A model generated the notes under the pieces. It worked only from the letters and a program-made list of their open reading frames with translations, was not told the origin of the DNA and did not search any database. Source: Glandiceps talaboti (Eukaryota; Hemichordata; Enteropneusta; Spengelidae). From it: 64,000 nt of DNA. Position numbers and translations under genes: made by a program. This document shows, one piece after another, positions 50,201 through 62,200 of this stretch. The stretch covers positions 25,566,114-25,630,113 of the forward strand of contig NC_135557.1 in assembly GCF_964340395.1 (NCBI RefSeq), in the 5' to 3' direction. Within the stretch, counting starts at the first letter, position 1. Every line of letters starts with the position of its first letter.

Positions 50201-53200
50201 TGCCTCATTGAAGAAAGGAAACAGGGTTGCTAAAAATGTCTTTATCAAGGTTAGTTTAGTTTGTACATTATTTCAGGTAGTGTATTATTACTTGCTTGTA
50301 TTCACAAATATATGTCACCCTATCAAATCAATTGATTGATCAGTCAGTCAGCCTATTAGTCAATCCATAATCAATCAGTTTATCAATCAATCTTCCCATC
50401 AATAGGTCAATCAATCAATCACTCAATCAATCAGCAATCTGTCAATCAATCTGTTCGTCAGCCCATTAGTTATTTAGACAAAATTTGTTTAATGTCAGAA
50501 AGTACAAAGGCAATTGACAAGGGCAAGAATTGATACTGGTACCCCAGTCTTGTCTTGTCTTGTCATGTGATGTCACTTCAATGACTTTGTTTTCTATAAC
50601 TGTACTGTTGTTTTGTTTTGTGTCATGTGATGTCACTTCAATGACTCTATTGGCTATAACTGTACTGTTGTTTTGTGTCTTGTCATGTGATGTCACTTCA
50701 ATGACTCTATTGGCTATAACTGTACTGTTGTTTTGTGTCTTGTCATGTGATGTCACTTCAATTACTCTATTGGCTATAACTGTACTGTTGTTTTGTGTCT
50801 TGTCATGTGATGTCACTTCAATTACTCTATTGGCTATAACTGTACTGTTGTTTTGTGTCTTGTCATGTCATGTCACTTCAATTACTCTGTTGGCTATAAC
50901 TGTACTGTTGTTTGTTTTGTGTCATGTGATGTCACTTCAATTACTCTGTTGGCTATAACTGTACTGTTGTTTTGTGTCTTGTCATGTGATGTCACTTCAA
51001 TTACTCTATTGGCTATAACTGTACTGTTGTTTTGTGTCTTGTCATGTCATGTCACTTCAATTACTCTGTTGGCTATAACTGTACTGTTGTTTGTTTTGTG
51101 TCTTGCAGCAAATGGAGAAAGTCTTTCCATGGTTCAATGTTCATTCATCAAACTACTGGGAACACAACAAGAATTTACCCGAGTAAGTCAAACTGATACG
51201 AAGTTCATTAGTTTCAGTCAAGTCTTCCTAATTCATACCATAATAATTTATTTAAACATAATTATAGAATTCATTAGTATAAGCCTTTGTTTTCAGAAAT
51301 TTATTGTATCAACCCTTTTCCTGCCTGATGACTGTTTTAATGACTTCCAAATATTTTTGTTTTTACAGTGGTATGCTACCTAATGCTGTACTACCACCCC
51401 ACCCTGATCATGAATACGCTATGTGGAGAGAAAAATACCCAGCTGTACCACAAACACCTCAACCATCACCGCTGAAAAAACTACCACCGACTCCTAAGAA
51501 GTTAGCAACATCAGACGGTATGTATTTGTATACCTCTAGTATGTCAGTAGAATGGTGTATAATTCTTACAATTAGATGATAGCGTGTTACCTTAAATTAA
51601 ACTGTGTACTAGTATACAGGAAAAAGAAATATGTATACTGTACTTGAAAATTGATTTATCTTTTTTTTTTCTGTAGATGGTGTGTTTGATTTACCAATGG
51701 AAGCTTCTGGTGAAGATGTTAGAAGATGTTGTCTTTGTGGACACTTTGGAGATGATGATCCCAATGTAAGACAGTTTGTGTTCTGTTCTGTTCTGTACTT
51801 CCGCCATTCAATAACACTTCTTACAATTTCTACCAGTCAAATTATGAACTGTTGATAAGACCAAAATAACAAGTAGAGAATTAAGTCCACTTGTGGTCAC
51901 ATATTAAAGTTATGTTAGATGGTCCAACTTATTTAGGGCATGCTAGAGGGTCCAATTGCAGTTACATATTTGTGCCGTTTTATGGCTCCGGAAGTGGTTA
52001 CCCATGTCAGTTATGTCAGGGACTTGAGCAGTGGTTACAGGTATTGAGGCCTGTTAGGGGTTCCAACAGTAGCTACATATTTGAGTTATGTTAGGGGGTT
52101 CAACAATGATTACATATTTGAGGTATGCTAGGGAGTCCAACGATGGTTACATATTTGAGGTATGCTAGGGAGTCCAACGATGGTTACATATTTGAGGTAT
52201 GCTAGGGGGTCCAACAATGGTTACATATTTGAGGTATGCTAGGGAGTCCAAAAATGGTTACATATTTGAGGTATGCTAAGGGGTTCAACAGTGGTAACAT
52301 ATTTGAGGTATGCTAGAGGGTCTAACAGTAGTATTCCAGAAAGCACACATATATGTACACAAACTCTGAGTGAATAATAGCATGGGTAAAATTTGTACTA
52401 TTTTTTATCGTCTGTGTAGGACGCTGGTCGTTTGTTGTACTTAGGTCAAGATGAATGGATACACATTAACTGTGCACTGTGGTCAGCTGAAGTCTTTGAA
52501 GAAGTTGATGGGTCCCTTATTAATGTTCACCCAGCTGTCACAAGAGGGCGCCAGATGGTAAGTACATGTACATACAGATAATGTGACAATGCAGTTATTT
52601 CCTATCACAAGAGGGCACCAGATGGTAAGTACATACATATACAGATAATGTGACAATGCAGTTATTTCCTATCCCCCACTACACTCAAAGTACTACTCAA
52701 TTAGTGAATGCTACAATTCACAGTACCTGTAATAGCATTTTTACCCCATGCCAAAGAGTCAAAATAGAACAAGAAGGTTGGCTTGTTCTCAGCATGCCTA
52801 TAGTATAGTAATGCATGTGGAGCGGAAGATATGTGTCAGCAAAAAATTGTTTTTATGATGCTCCTTGGCAGTAATAATAATATTCTATTTCAGGTACTGA
52901 GAATTGCATTATATATTTCAAATTCTTCAGAAGCAAAAAAACTACTGTTGGTTTTGTAAACATGTAGAATTAAGATTTTCCCTAATTCTGCTACACAACT
53001 GTTTTTAACACTCCAATTTTAACCCTAGTCTGGTATTGGTCTTTAACTTTCTTGGCAAGGAGTGAAGAATATTAATTCTATTGTTTTGTACTTTAATATT
53101 GTTGCAGCGTTGTGAGCACTGTAATCGTTTTGGTGCTACGGTAGGATGTTGTATGAGAGGCTGTCCTGCAAATTATCATTTTATGTGTGCTAGAGCTGAA

Positions 53201-56200
53201 CAATGTGTATTCCAAGAAGACAAGAAAGTGTTTTGTAATTCTCATCGGAACAAAGTGGATCACGAGGTGAGTCACACAGCTCTTGAAAATTGGGTGAATT
53301 ACTGTTAAAATGACATTGATGTCTTCAGATATCGCTGCAGAACTTCATGTTACCTGAGCAACTTAGTTGTTCTTGATTTGGTAACGTGTCCTTAAGTCAA
53401 TCCAGATTCATATTCATATTCAAATCCATATCCTATTCTGAATCCAAATCCTGTTTGTGATTCGTGTCCTTAGATATCTTTTCAGATTCAGATTCTTTTT
53501 TTATCCATATCTGTATTCACAGTTGAAACTAGCTTCACATTCTATTTTTGATCCTGATTCATATTCTAGTCTGAATTCAGATTCAGATCCTACTTTTCTA
53601 TTCCAAACCATATTCCGATTTCACATTGTGTAATCACCAGTATCTATTATATTCTCACAGCTTGTAGAGGACGATAATTTTGGTGTTATCAGAAGAGTGT
53701 GTGTTAACATGGAGGGTATGAAACTAAAGAAGGAGTTAATGAAGGGATGGGATGCAGATACTATAAATGTCTTAACAGGTATGTAAATATGTCTTGAATA
53801 GTACTAAGTGTCTTAAACATACAACTGGCGGCGCCTGGGACCCTATTTTGCATATGACTGACTGTATGTTTGGAGGTGGAGAGCTTGTGATGACTCACTG
53901 GCAAGTAATCACCAAAATATAAACATTGCCTATATCTGGGTTTTCCACATGCAAATGCCACATATTTGAATAATCCTGAATGACACACAATCGAAGCAGC
54001 TATTTACAGGGGAATTTGTCTCATTTGGAAAGGTTTTTTCATTCTATGAAACAAACAGACTGATTTTCAACTAATTTGTGTATCAAGTTACCATCCTACG
54101 ACATTCACAAACAATTTGTACATGATACATGACCTGTGTGTTTCTCGGAGCACAGAAAAAAATGATGAAAACAAGACCCAGAAGCTAGTGCTCTGTACAG
54201 CAGTTTGAATTTTCCGCATTTGCATAGATTAGCCATAATCCTCTTTATATAGGGCAGTTCTGTCTTTAACAGGCATGTTAATATGTCTTTGTAGTACTAA
54301 GATGCAAGAATGAATGTTCATGGGCTCTGGGTCCATACTTAGTAATGAAATTTCCACTCACAGAGTCAACAAATTTCTTGGAAGTGAATCCTTAAACTAA
54401 ATCAGCATTATCAGGGGTGTACTACTATGGGCTATTGATAGTGATGATGTTGCCTACCGTAATTGGTACGCTGGATCTTTGCTCTCGGGACAATTTTTTC
54501 TCACAAGTGGTCCTTTTTGGGAGTTTAGCATTCAGAACATTTCTTCTTACCCATCTGAAATGATTTGACAGACTACATAATGTGAATAAATTTATTTAAA
54601 ATATACTGTGTATATTTGATTTGATTAATTAATTAATTGCTACTATTTTAATTTCTAGGTGCAATGACTGTGGAGTATTTGGGATCACTTTCTGCCTTAT
54701 CAGATACCAAAGATGCCTTATTTCCTATTGACTACAAGTAAGTAGGACTTTCACCTCAGCTTTTACAGTTAGTAGTTGTAACAAACTTCAAGAAGAGAAA
54801 CTAAGAAACTAATGCAACCCATAACACCAAAGTAAAAAGTGTTCTGTATGTACCATAATCTTTTATAGCATCTATATCAAGTACATTTGTAAATTGAGAT
54901 CTCTGTATGGAGACCTTGGAATGGTAAAAGATTATATCACACACACAAGCTAACTCGTGACATCAAAAGATAATGTCTTACTCCTAGACCATCCCTTTAG
55001 TCTTATCTTAATAGCAAAGCGGCCGTGTAGTGGCTCAATGACTAATACACATGTGTGTCCGATATACTATGCAATTTGTTTCGGGTGGATTTATCCAATG
55101 ATGCATTGCGGTGCAATGACTACGCATGCGCATTCTATATACTATGCGCATTCTCTACGTGGAGGGCGCTATCTACAATATCATCGTGAGGCAGCTGGTC
55201 ACAAATGAGTCTACCCTGCGCGAGCTTATGGGCTTTGCCTAGTTATGATATTAAGAATTGCATGGGATTATTCCTTTGTTGGGAGCCAACTGTATTTCAC
55301 ATCCAGATTTTATTCATAACCCTAAATGGTCCTTTCAGCTTACTTCATACACTAAAATAAGGATGTAACTAATGTGATGTTTTTAGAACTGATATGAATT
55401 AATTCGTTTACTATTGTTGTATTTTTTTTTTTTTGTATTTTATTTATTAACGTGTCCTATGTGGACTTAAAGTATACATTTGTTTATATGATCTGGTACA
55501 ATTGTTATTAAAACTTGCCACATCCAGCCCCTTGGGCTTATAAGACACAAATCCAATCTGTTGCAAAATAAATAAATAAATACATAAAGAAAGAAACATT
55601 TTTTTTCAAGTGTGAGGAGTATATCTTACATATTATACATTTTCTCCTTTCTCTTATTATAAGCATCAGAGATAAAGTTTGCCAACAGGTCAGGTGTTTT
55701 ATAATACTATTAGTATTTTTAATTGTGCATTGTTTTTTTTTGTTTTCAACAGAGTTACTCGGGTATATTGGAGTACAGTTGATGCCAGAAGAAGATGTAT
55801 TTACACAATAACAATTAAAGAATATAAACCTGCCAAAATTGTGCCTCAGTTTCAAGATTTAAATAGAACAGTTGTTCACAACATGACACTCCCCAGTGGT
55901 ATAGATGACATCAATTATACTATTCCACATGAGATCAGTCTTGATCAGACCATGACACCGTACATTAGCCAAGAAACTCAGAACATTCCTGCCGATAGTA
56001 TTGAGGAATATCAAGAGAAACAACAATGTATGGAGACCATTGGTGACGCCATCGATGAAAATGGAGGAGAGGTTGCTATGGGAACTGATAGTTTAGTCGC
56101 TATAGCAACACAAAGCCTGATACAGTCTGTTGATGACGATGGATTAGACTCGGAAGTCAGTATTCAGACAAATATATCAGGAGATGCAAGCAATAGTATG

Positions 56201-59200
56201 ACACAGGCAAATGAGAATGGAACAGATGTTGCAATAGTAAACCAGATAGCACCAATTGAAGGGGCTCAAATCGGGGGGCTTGCTCCTAGTACACTGAAAA
56301 TGCTGTCTGCGCAAAGTCTGGAGAAGATACAAAGTAATCCAATTATCGATCTGACTGCATCACCACAATATAGTGCGTCCCCTAGGAGATTAGGAATGAT
56401 AGCAGAAAGACTAAATGCTGGTGCCATCAGATCAAAATGTGTGAAAGAAATAGGATTCGGAGATACCATTTCTGAGAATTCCAGCATCACAAGCCAAAGT
56501 ATTCAAAACTCTTTTGAAAGTGTACCAGATATGGATAGTGATGTTCCCGGACAAATGGAACAAAGAGGAGAGATTGATTTCCAGGAAAACATGACTGGGC
56601 ATGATTCAAATAATTCCGGAAACTTCTCTGATATTATTCCGGATTTACCTGATTCAGATATGACACTTTCGGATTCTGCCTTAGACTTCATGGCAGGAGA
56701 TACCGACAATCTCTCAGTTTCAGCATCTCTAGCAGCACAAAACTTTACTGCATCAACTTCAGGGTCCTCTACCATTACTGCAGATGAAAACTCTGCCCTT
56801 GAGATAGCTCAGATTGAGAAGGAACTAGTAGAGGTTGGCAGGGCAGTGATGGCATCAGAACAGAGCAGAGAACTGGAACAGATCACCACAGCTGTGATGC
56901 AGTCCGAAGAAAATAGGTTTGAGATGAATTCTGGTTCCCAGGATTTATCGGACCCTCGTTCAAGTGAAGAAGTTTCTGTTGATGTCAGTTTGATGAAGGA
57001 ATTAATCAGAAGTGCTGATGCTGAAGTTTTGGCTGCAAGCAATAAGACACAAAATATAGAAGACGAGGAAAGCAGTTACCATGGTGATATCCCAAGTGAT
57101 GTAGTAGAGACTGGTGTACCAATGGATGAAGTATATTCAACTACAGAGGGCGCTGCAACCACGGATGTACAAAGTGAAAATGTTGCTAGTGATGACACCA
57201 TTGAAAAAGATATTGATGCTGACAACCAAGACATACAGATTACAACACTAGATGAGAATGTCTGTGACAAGCCAGCTGTGGCAGAACCTACTGGGGAAGC
57301 TTCTGATAAGCCAGCTGTGGCAGAACCTACTGGGGAAGCTAGTGACAAGCCAGCTGTGGCAGAACCTACTGGGGAAGCTTGTGACAAGCCAGCTGTGGCA
57401 GAACCTACTGGGGAAGCTTCTGGCAAGCCAGCTGTGGCAGAACCTACTGGGGAAGCTAGTGACAAGCCAGCTGTGGCAGAACCTACTGGGGAAGCTTGTG
57501 ATAAGCCAACTGTGACAGAACCTACTGGGGAAGCTTCTGAAAAGCCAGCTGTGGCAGAACCTACTGGGGAAGCCTCGTCTGAACCTGAGGTTGTTATCAA
57601 TGAACACAAAGAAAACGATTCTGCTTCTGATGTAGAAGAAACTATTGATGAAACTAAAGACACATGTCCTCAGGTTAGCCCAGATAATTCTGTATCGGAA
57701 TCTGGTGGAGAGCTTGAGACTGTAGAAGATAAAGAGACAAGTCAATGTCCAATAACAGGAACTTCTGATACAGTTAGTCAGATGTGTGGTCAAGATGATC
57801 TAGCACCCAGCATTGAGAAGAAAGTTGATCCACTTCTCAACTGTGACATGCTCGGAGAAGAAGAGGGGAAAAAGAATAGTTCTGAGGATGAAGATGATAC
57901 GAAAGATCTTGAAAAACTAGGCAAAAGTCATGTTGAAGACGGTAAAGAGAGGGAAGAGATCAACAACATGACGCAAGACACACCCCTTGATTCAACTCTA
58001 GATCACAACATGATACAACAGGTGTCTGAAGACACACCCCTAGATTCATCTCCAGATCACAACATGACACAAGAAGTGACTCAAGACACACCCCTCGATT
58101 CAACTCTAGATCACAACATGACACAACAGGCGTCTCAAGACATGCCCCTAGATTCAACTCCAGATCACAACATGACACAACAGGTGTCTCAAGACATGCC
58201 CCTAGATTCAACTCCAGATCACAACATGACACAACAGGTGTCTGAAGACATGCCCCTAGATTCATCTCCAGATCACAACATCACACAACAGGTGTCTCAA
58301 GACATGCCCCTAGATGCAACCCAGGAGAGTAGTGGAAAGGGCCTAAAAGATAGTGATAAAACAGGTGCTGATAACGGTGACAGTAATTTAGATTCTGATA
58401 GGTTGAAAACAGAAGAACGAAAGAAGAAGGGAAGTACCTCCGAAGATGACATTCTTGAGGAGAAGAGCAAACAGATAGAGAGAGTTGAAGAGGGAGTTAT
58501 GTCTTGCCAAGGTGAGGGGGAGGTTCTTGAGGATAAGAGCAAACAGATAGAGAGAGTTGAAGAGGGAGTTATGTCTTGCCAAGGTGAGGGGGAGGAGAAT
58601 GATGATGAGGATTTTCACTTACGACTCAGTGAGGATGAATCTGTATGTTCTGAATCGAAAGCAAATAAAGAGGATGAGGAAAAGAAAGTGGAAGATTTGC
58701 AACCCCCGGAAGATTTGCAACCCCCATCATATCTTTGTCATCTTTGTGGAAAGGGCTATAAATGCAAAAGACCTTATTATAAACATCTAAAGGTATGCAG
58801 TGAACAAGAAGACGAGGTGAAAGACGAAAAGTTTGAAAAGAACTTAGATGTGATTGATGTTAGTGTAGAAGGAAGGAAACGTTATCCCATGAGAAGTACT
58901 AAGACTAGGCTACTTAGGATTGTGGACTATGGTTCGGCAACTTTACCTAAGCCGTTGAAGTCTCCCGGTAAGGAAGAGAATGTCATGCCCTTGCCAAAAA
59001 GAGGAAGAAAGAAAAGTGTGGGAAATGCTGACAAGGCGGCTGAAGAGGATGTAAAGTCTGAAGATGTGCAATCACAGAAGTCAGAAGAAAAGAAAGAAAC
59101 CAAGAAATCTGAAGAAAAGAAAGAAACCAAGAAATCTGATAAATGTGAGACTAATGACGAAGGTGTTGCTAACAGGGAGAAGGCATATGCAAATGAGATA

Positions 59201-62200
59201 GACGCAATGAAAAGTGTTGCGAACCAGGAAAAGTCAGAGAGTGAAGACAAAGTGAAAGGGAGTGACATGAGAATCAGCCGGAATGAGGACACACCTGAAA
59301 AGAAAGTGGAATCTTCCGAATCAGTATCTGTTAATGATAGCAGTATGGGATCTAAAGTGAGAAGCCCCTCTCCAGATGGAGTTTTCCTTACTAGTGATTT
59401 ATCCAGGATTGCTGCCATGAAGGAATTAAATCCTGTTATTATTCTCAATAAGTGTGATGACAAAATTAATCAGGGTGATGACACGTCTGCTGTGCCGGAA
59501 GAAGACTTGAACAGCAAAACAGGGACATGTGCAACGACGACATGTGTAACGACGAGTGATGATGATAGAAAGGTTAAGGTTGGAGAGGATATCTCGGCTA
59601 AAGATATTGATCCCAAGGGAAAATCTGATAACAAAGAGATGGACAGAGAACAAACTAAACAAGCTGGTGAGTTAGGTCGAGACAATCGGCAAACATCTAC
59701 CACTGGAGAATCAACCCTGACAGGATCTGTAGAAAGTGGATTTAGTGAATCACCTTCTCAACAACTTGAATCTTCAGAGGCTAATGAATCCAGTACTGAT
59801 CATAAAGTTGATATTGACTCAAAGACTGATGTATCTGAGAAGGTTTCTGTCAAGTCTAGAGGAAGGAATTCTCGTAAAGATAATGGAAAATTGCATATAC
59901 CAATGAAACCTATGACTGAAGTAAGTAGAAATGTTGGCATGACAACACCAATCAAGTCGCCAACAAAACTAGATGTTCCTACGTCACCTGTTGAACACAT
60001 TCCCGTTGGCAAGAAACTACAGTCCCTTCTCTTAGATAGATTTAATTCACCACCAGATGACAAATTTGGACTTCAGCAAGACTTTTCACCACCAGCTTCT
60101 AATCCGTCCAGTAAATTACTTCAGCATGACCTTTCACCCCCAACCTCAAACCTTTCCAGTAAACCTACCAAAGGAAAGTCGCCTGGGAAGAGGGCTTCAT
60201 CAGCAAGAAAGAAGGTCATCACATCCCCAAAGGAAATTGGAAAACCGAGTACCGATTTGATTGCAAACTACTCACCGGATGTATCTCTATCTGACCTCTT
60301 GAAAGAGGGATCAGGAACTACAAAAGTACAAATTAAATCAAACTCGAAAAACAGTCAGGAAGGAAAGTCTAAAACCAATGCGTATGTTATACAGGGTAAA
60401 TTATCCACAGTAGGAGGTAAACCAGTTGTATTGGTGACAATGCCAGATGGTAGTGTAAAAACTGCCTCCTTACCTCAAGGTGTTGTAGTGAATACTTCAT
60501 ATACTAAGACAGGTGGTCAGACAGTTGGGTACTCTGTCAGCATGGGACAGTTGGTAGAACAGACCTTACAGAAACAAATTGATAAAGTCAACCAAAAGAG
60601 TCCATCCACAACAACAAAACCATTCATGCTTGAACAACACTCAGAAGAACAACAATTGCAGCAACCCCCCCAATTGTCACAGCAAGAGTTGCAGTTGCAG
60701 CAACAAAGGGCTATTCTTCAACAGCAACAAATTATGCAACAACAAGTCTTAAATAAACAAAGAGAAACTCACATGCAACAACAGATGGAAGCCAATCGTA
60801 TACAGCAAAGTCTGATGACACATCGACAGGCATCGCAACCACAACAGCCAGCACCCCAAATAATGCAACAACAGCCAGCAACCCAAATAGTGCAGCAACA
60901 GCCAGTAACCCAAATAGTGCAGCAACAGCCAGCAACCCAAATGGTGCAGCAACAGCCAGCAACCCAAATAGTGCAGCAACAGCCAGTCGACTTAAAACAT
61001 CAAGTGTTGCGGCAAACAGCTTCCATTCCTCTGCAGCCAGGAGAGACGCATATCCTGCAGCAGCCAACCATGATACTGCAACAGCATCCTGTGCAAGTAC
61101 AGCAGAGCATATTACTGCAGCAACAGCCACAGCATATGCAGCAACAGCAAGTGAAACATGAACAGCATTTACATCAAGCAAGTCCAGTCTCAAGTGCTAT
61201 CATAGCAGCACCCAATGCTGTAAGCCCCACCCCTTCCTTGTCAGTGGGCCAGAAGAAGTCTCCCCAGCCACCTATAGCTATATTACCCAAAGTAGCAAAT
61301 GAGGTGAACGCCACAAGAATGGTCACAGACAGAAACATCGTCATGAGACCTAATGCAGTTGCCATGGGTAACCAGCAACAGATGGTTATAATGGCACCGA
61401 ATGTTGCATCTGATGGTAGTCTTACACCAGCTGTAAATCACCAAGACAAACATCTAATGATGGCTGGTAGTCCTCAGCAGAAAATTACGACAAGAGTTGG
61501 TGATGGTGTGGGTAGTATAGAAGTACAGTCTGTACCAATGACAGAACAAAGTACACAACAGTTTATGGTAATGAATACAAAAACAGTTCCAGTGATGCTT
61601 TCTCAAGGCAGTGCAGAAGGTAGTTTAATGGCACCACAACCTATGGTGTCAAATTCATCTACTCAATCTCTTAACCATAGTCCAGTGAAAGTAATCGTAG
61701 ATATGAAAAGTCACAACTCAGCCACAGTGTTACAACAACAACCACACTCTATATTTCCAGCTACAAGTCTTGCCATGGGTAAAACATCTCTTCCATACCC
61801 GCCACCATCTGGTCTGAATATCAACCAGCAACTTGGCCAAATACAGACTCTTCATATTCCTGGAATGGGCACAGTACAGAATTCTATCGGATTTAGTGGA
61901 TTCCAACCCCCTATTGTTCCAACTCCAGGCATGACTGCAGTGCAGAAAGCCGCAGAAGAAGAAGTGAACAGACAACCAAGTCTTGCTCTGGTTAGTCCAC
62001 AGAAGGAGCCACAACATCCTACACAAAATCCTTCATTTAGCCCGATCAGAGCAATGCTTCAAACTCCTACAATGGTCAGCAATCCAGTCCTGGGTAATAC
62101 ATTAATTCAACCTGCTGGCATCATGCCAACTGCATCATCAGTACTACAAAGTAACATGCAACCATATGTATCTCACAGTATGAGCATAGTAAGTAACAAG

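Noticed and set aside
50530-51383. Hydrophobic plus-strand frames of 142 and 176 codons
   Set aside because: Produced by the 60-bp period of the satellite before exon 18, and they run through the exon 18 and 19 splice sites in the wrong frame.
52625-52631. Alternative exon 21 donor extending the exon by 67 nt
   Set aside because: 67 nt breaks the frame of the extended PHD; kept only as a finding about duplication.
56600-56720. [14 protein letters not shown] as a counterpart of the MLL1 transactivation motif SDIMDFVL
   Set aside because: Similarity is limited to a few residues in a low-complexity region and position alone is not enough.
57076-57793. Minus-strand frames of 181-195 codons opposite exon 25
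   Set aside because: Mirror images of the 39-bp coding repeat; the plus strand clearly codes KMT2.
60732-61193. 153-codon Ala/Leu/Val-rich minus-strand frame
   Set aside because: Antisense of the CAA/CAG Gln-rich coding region.
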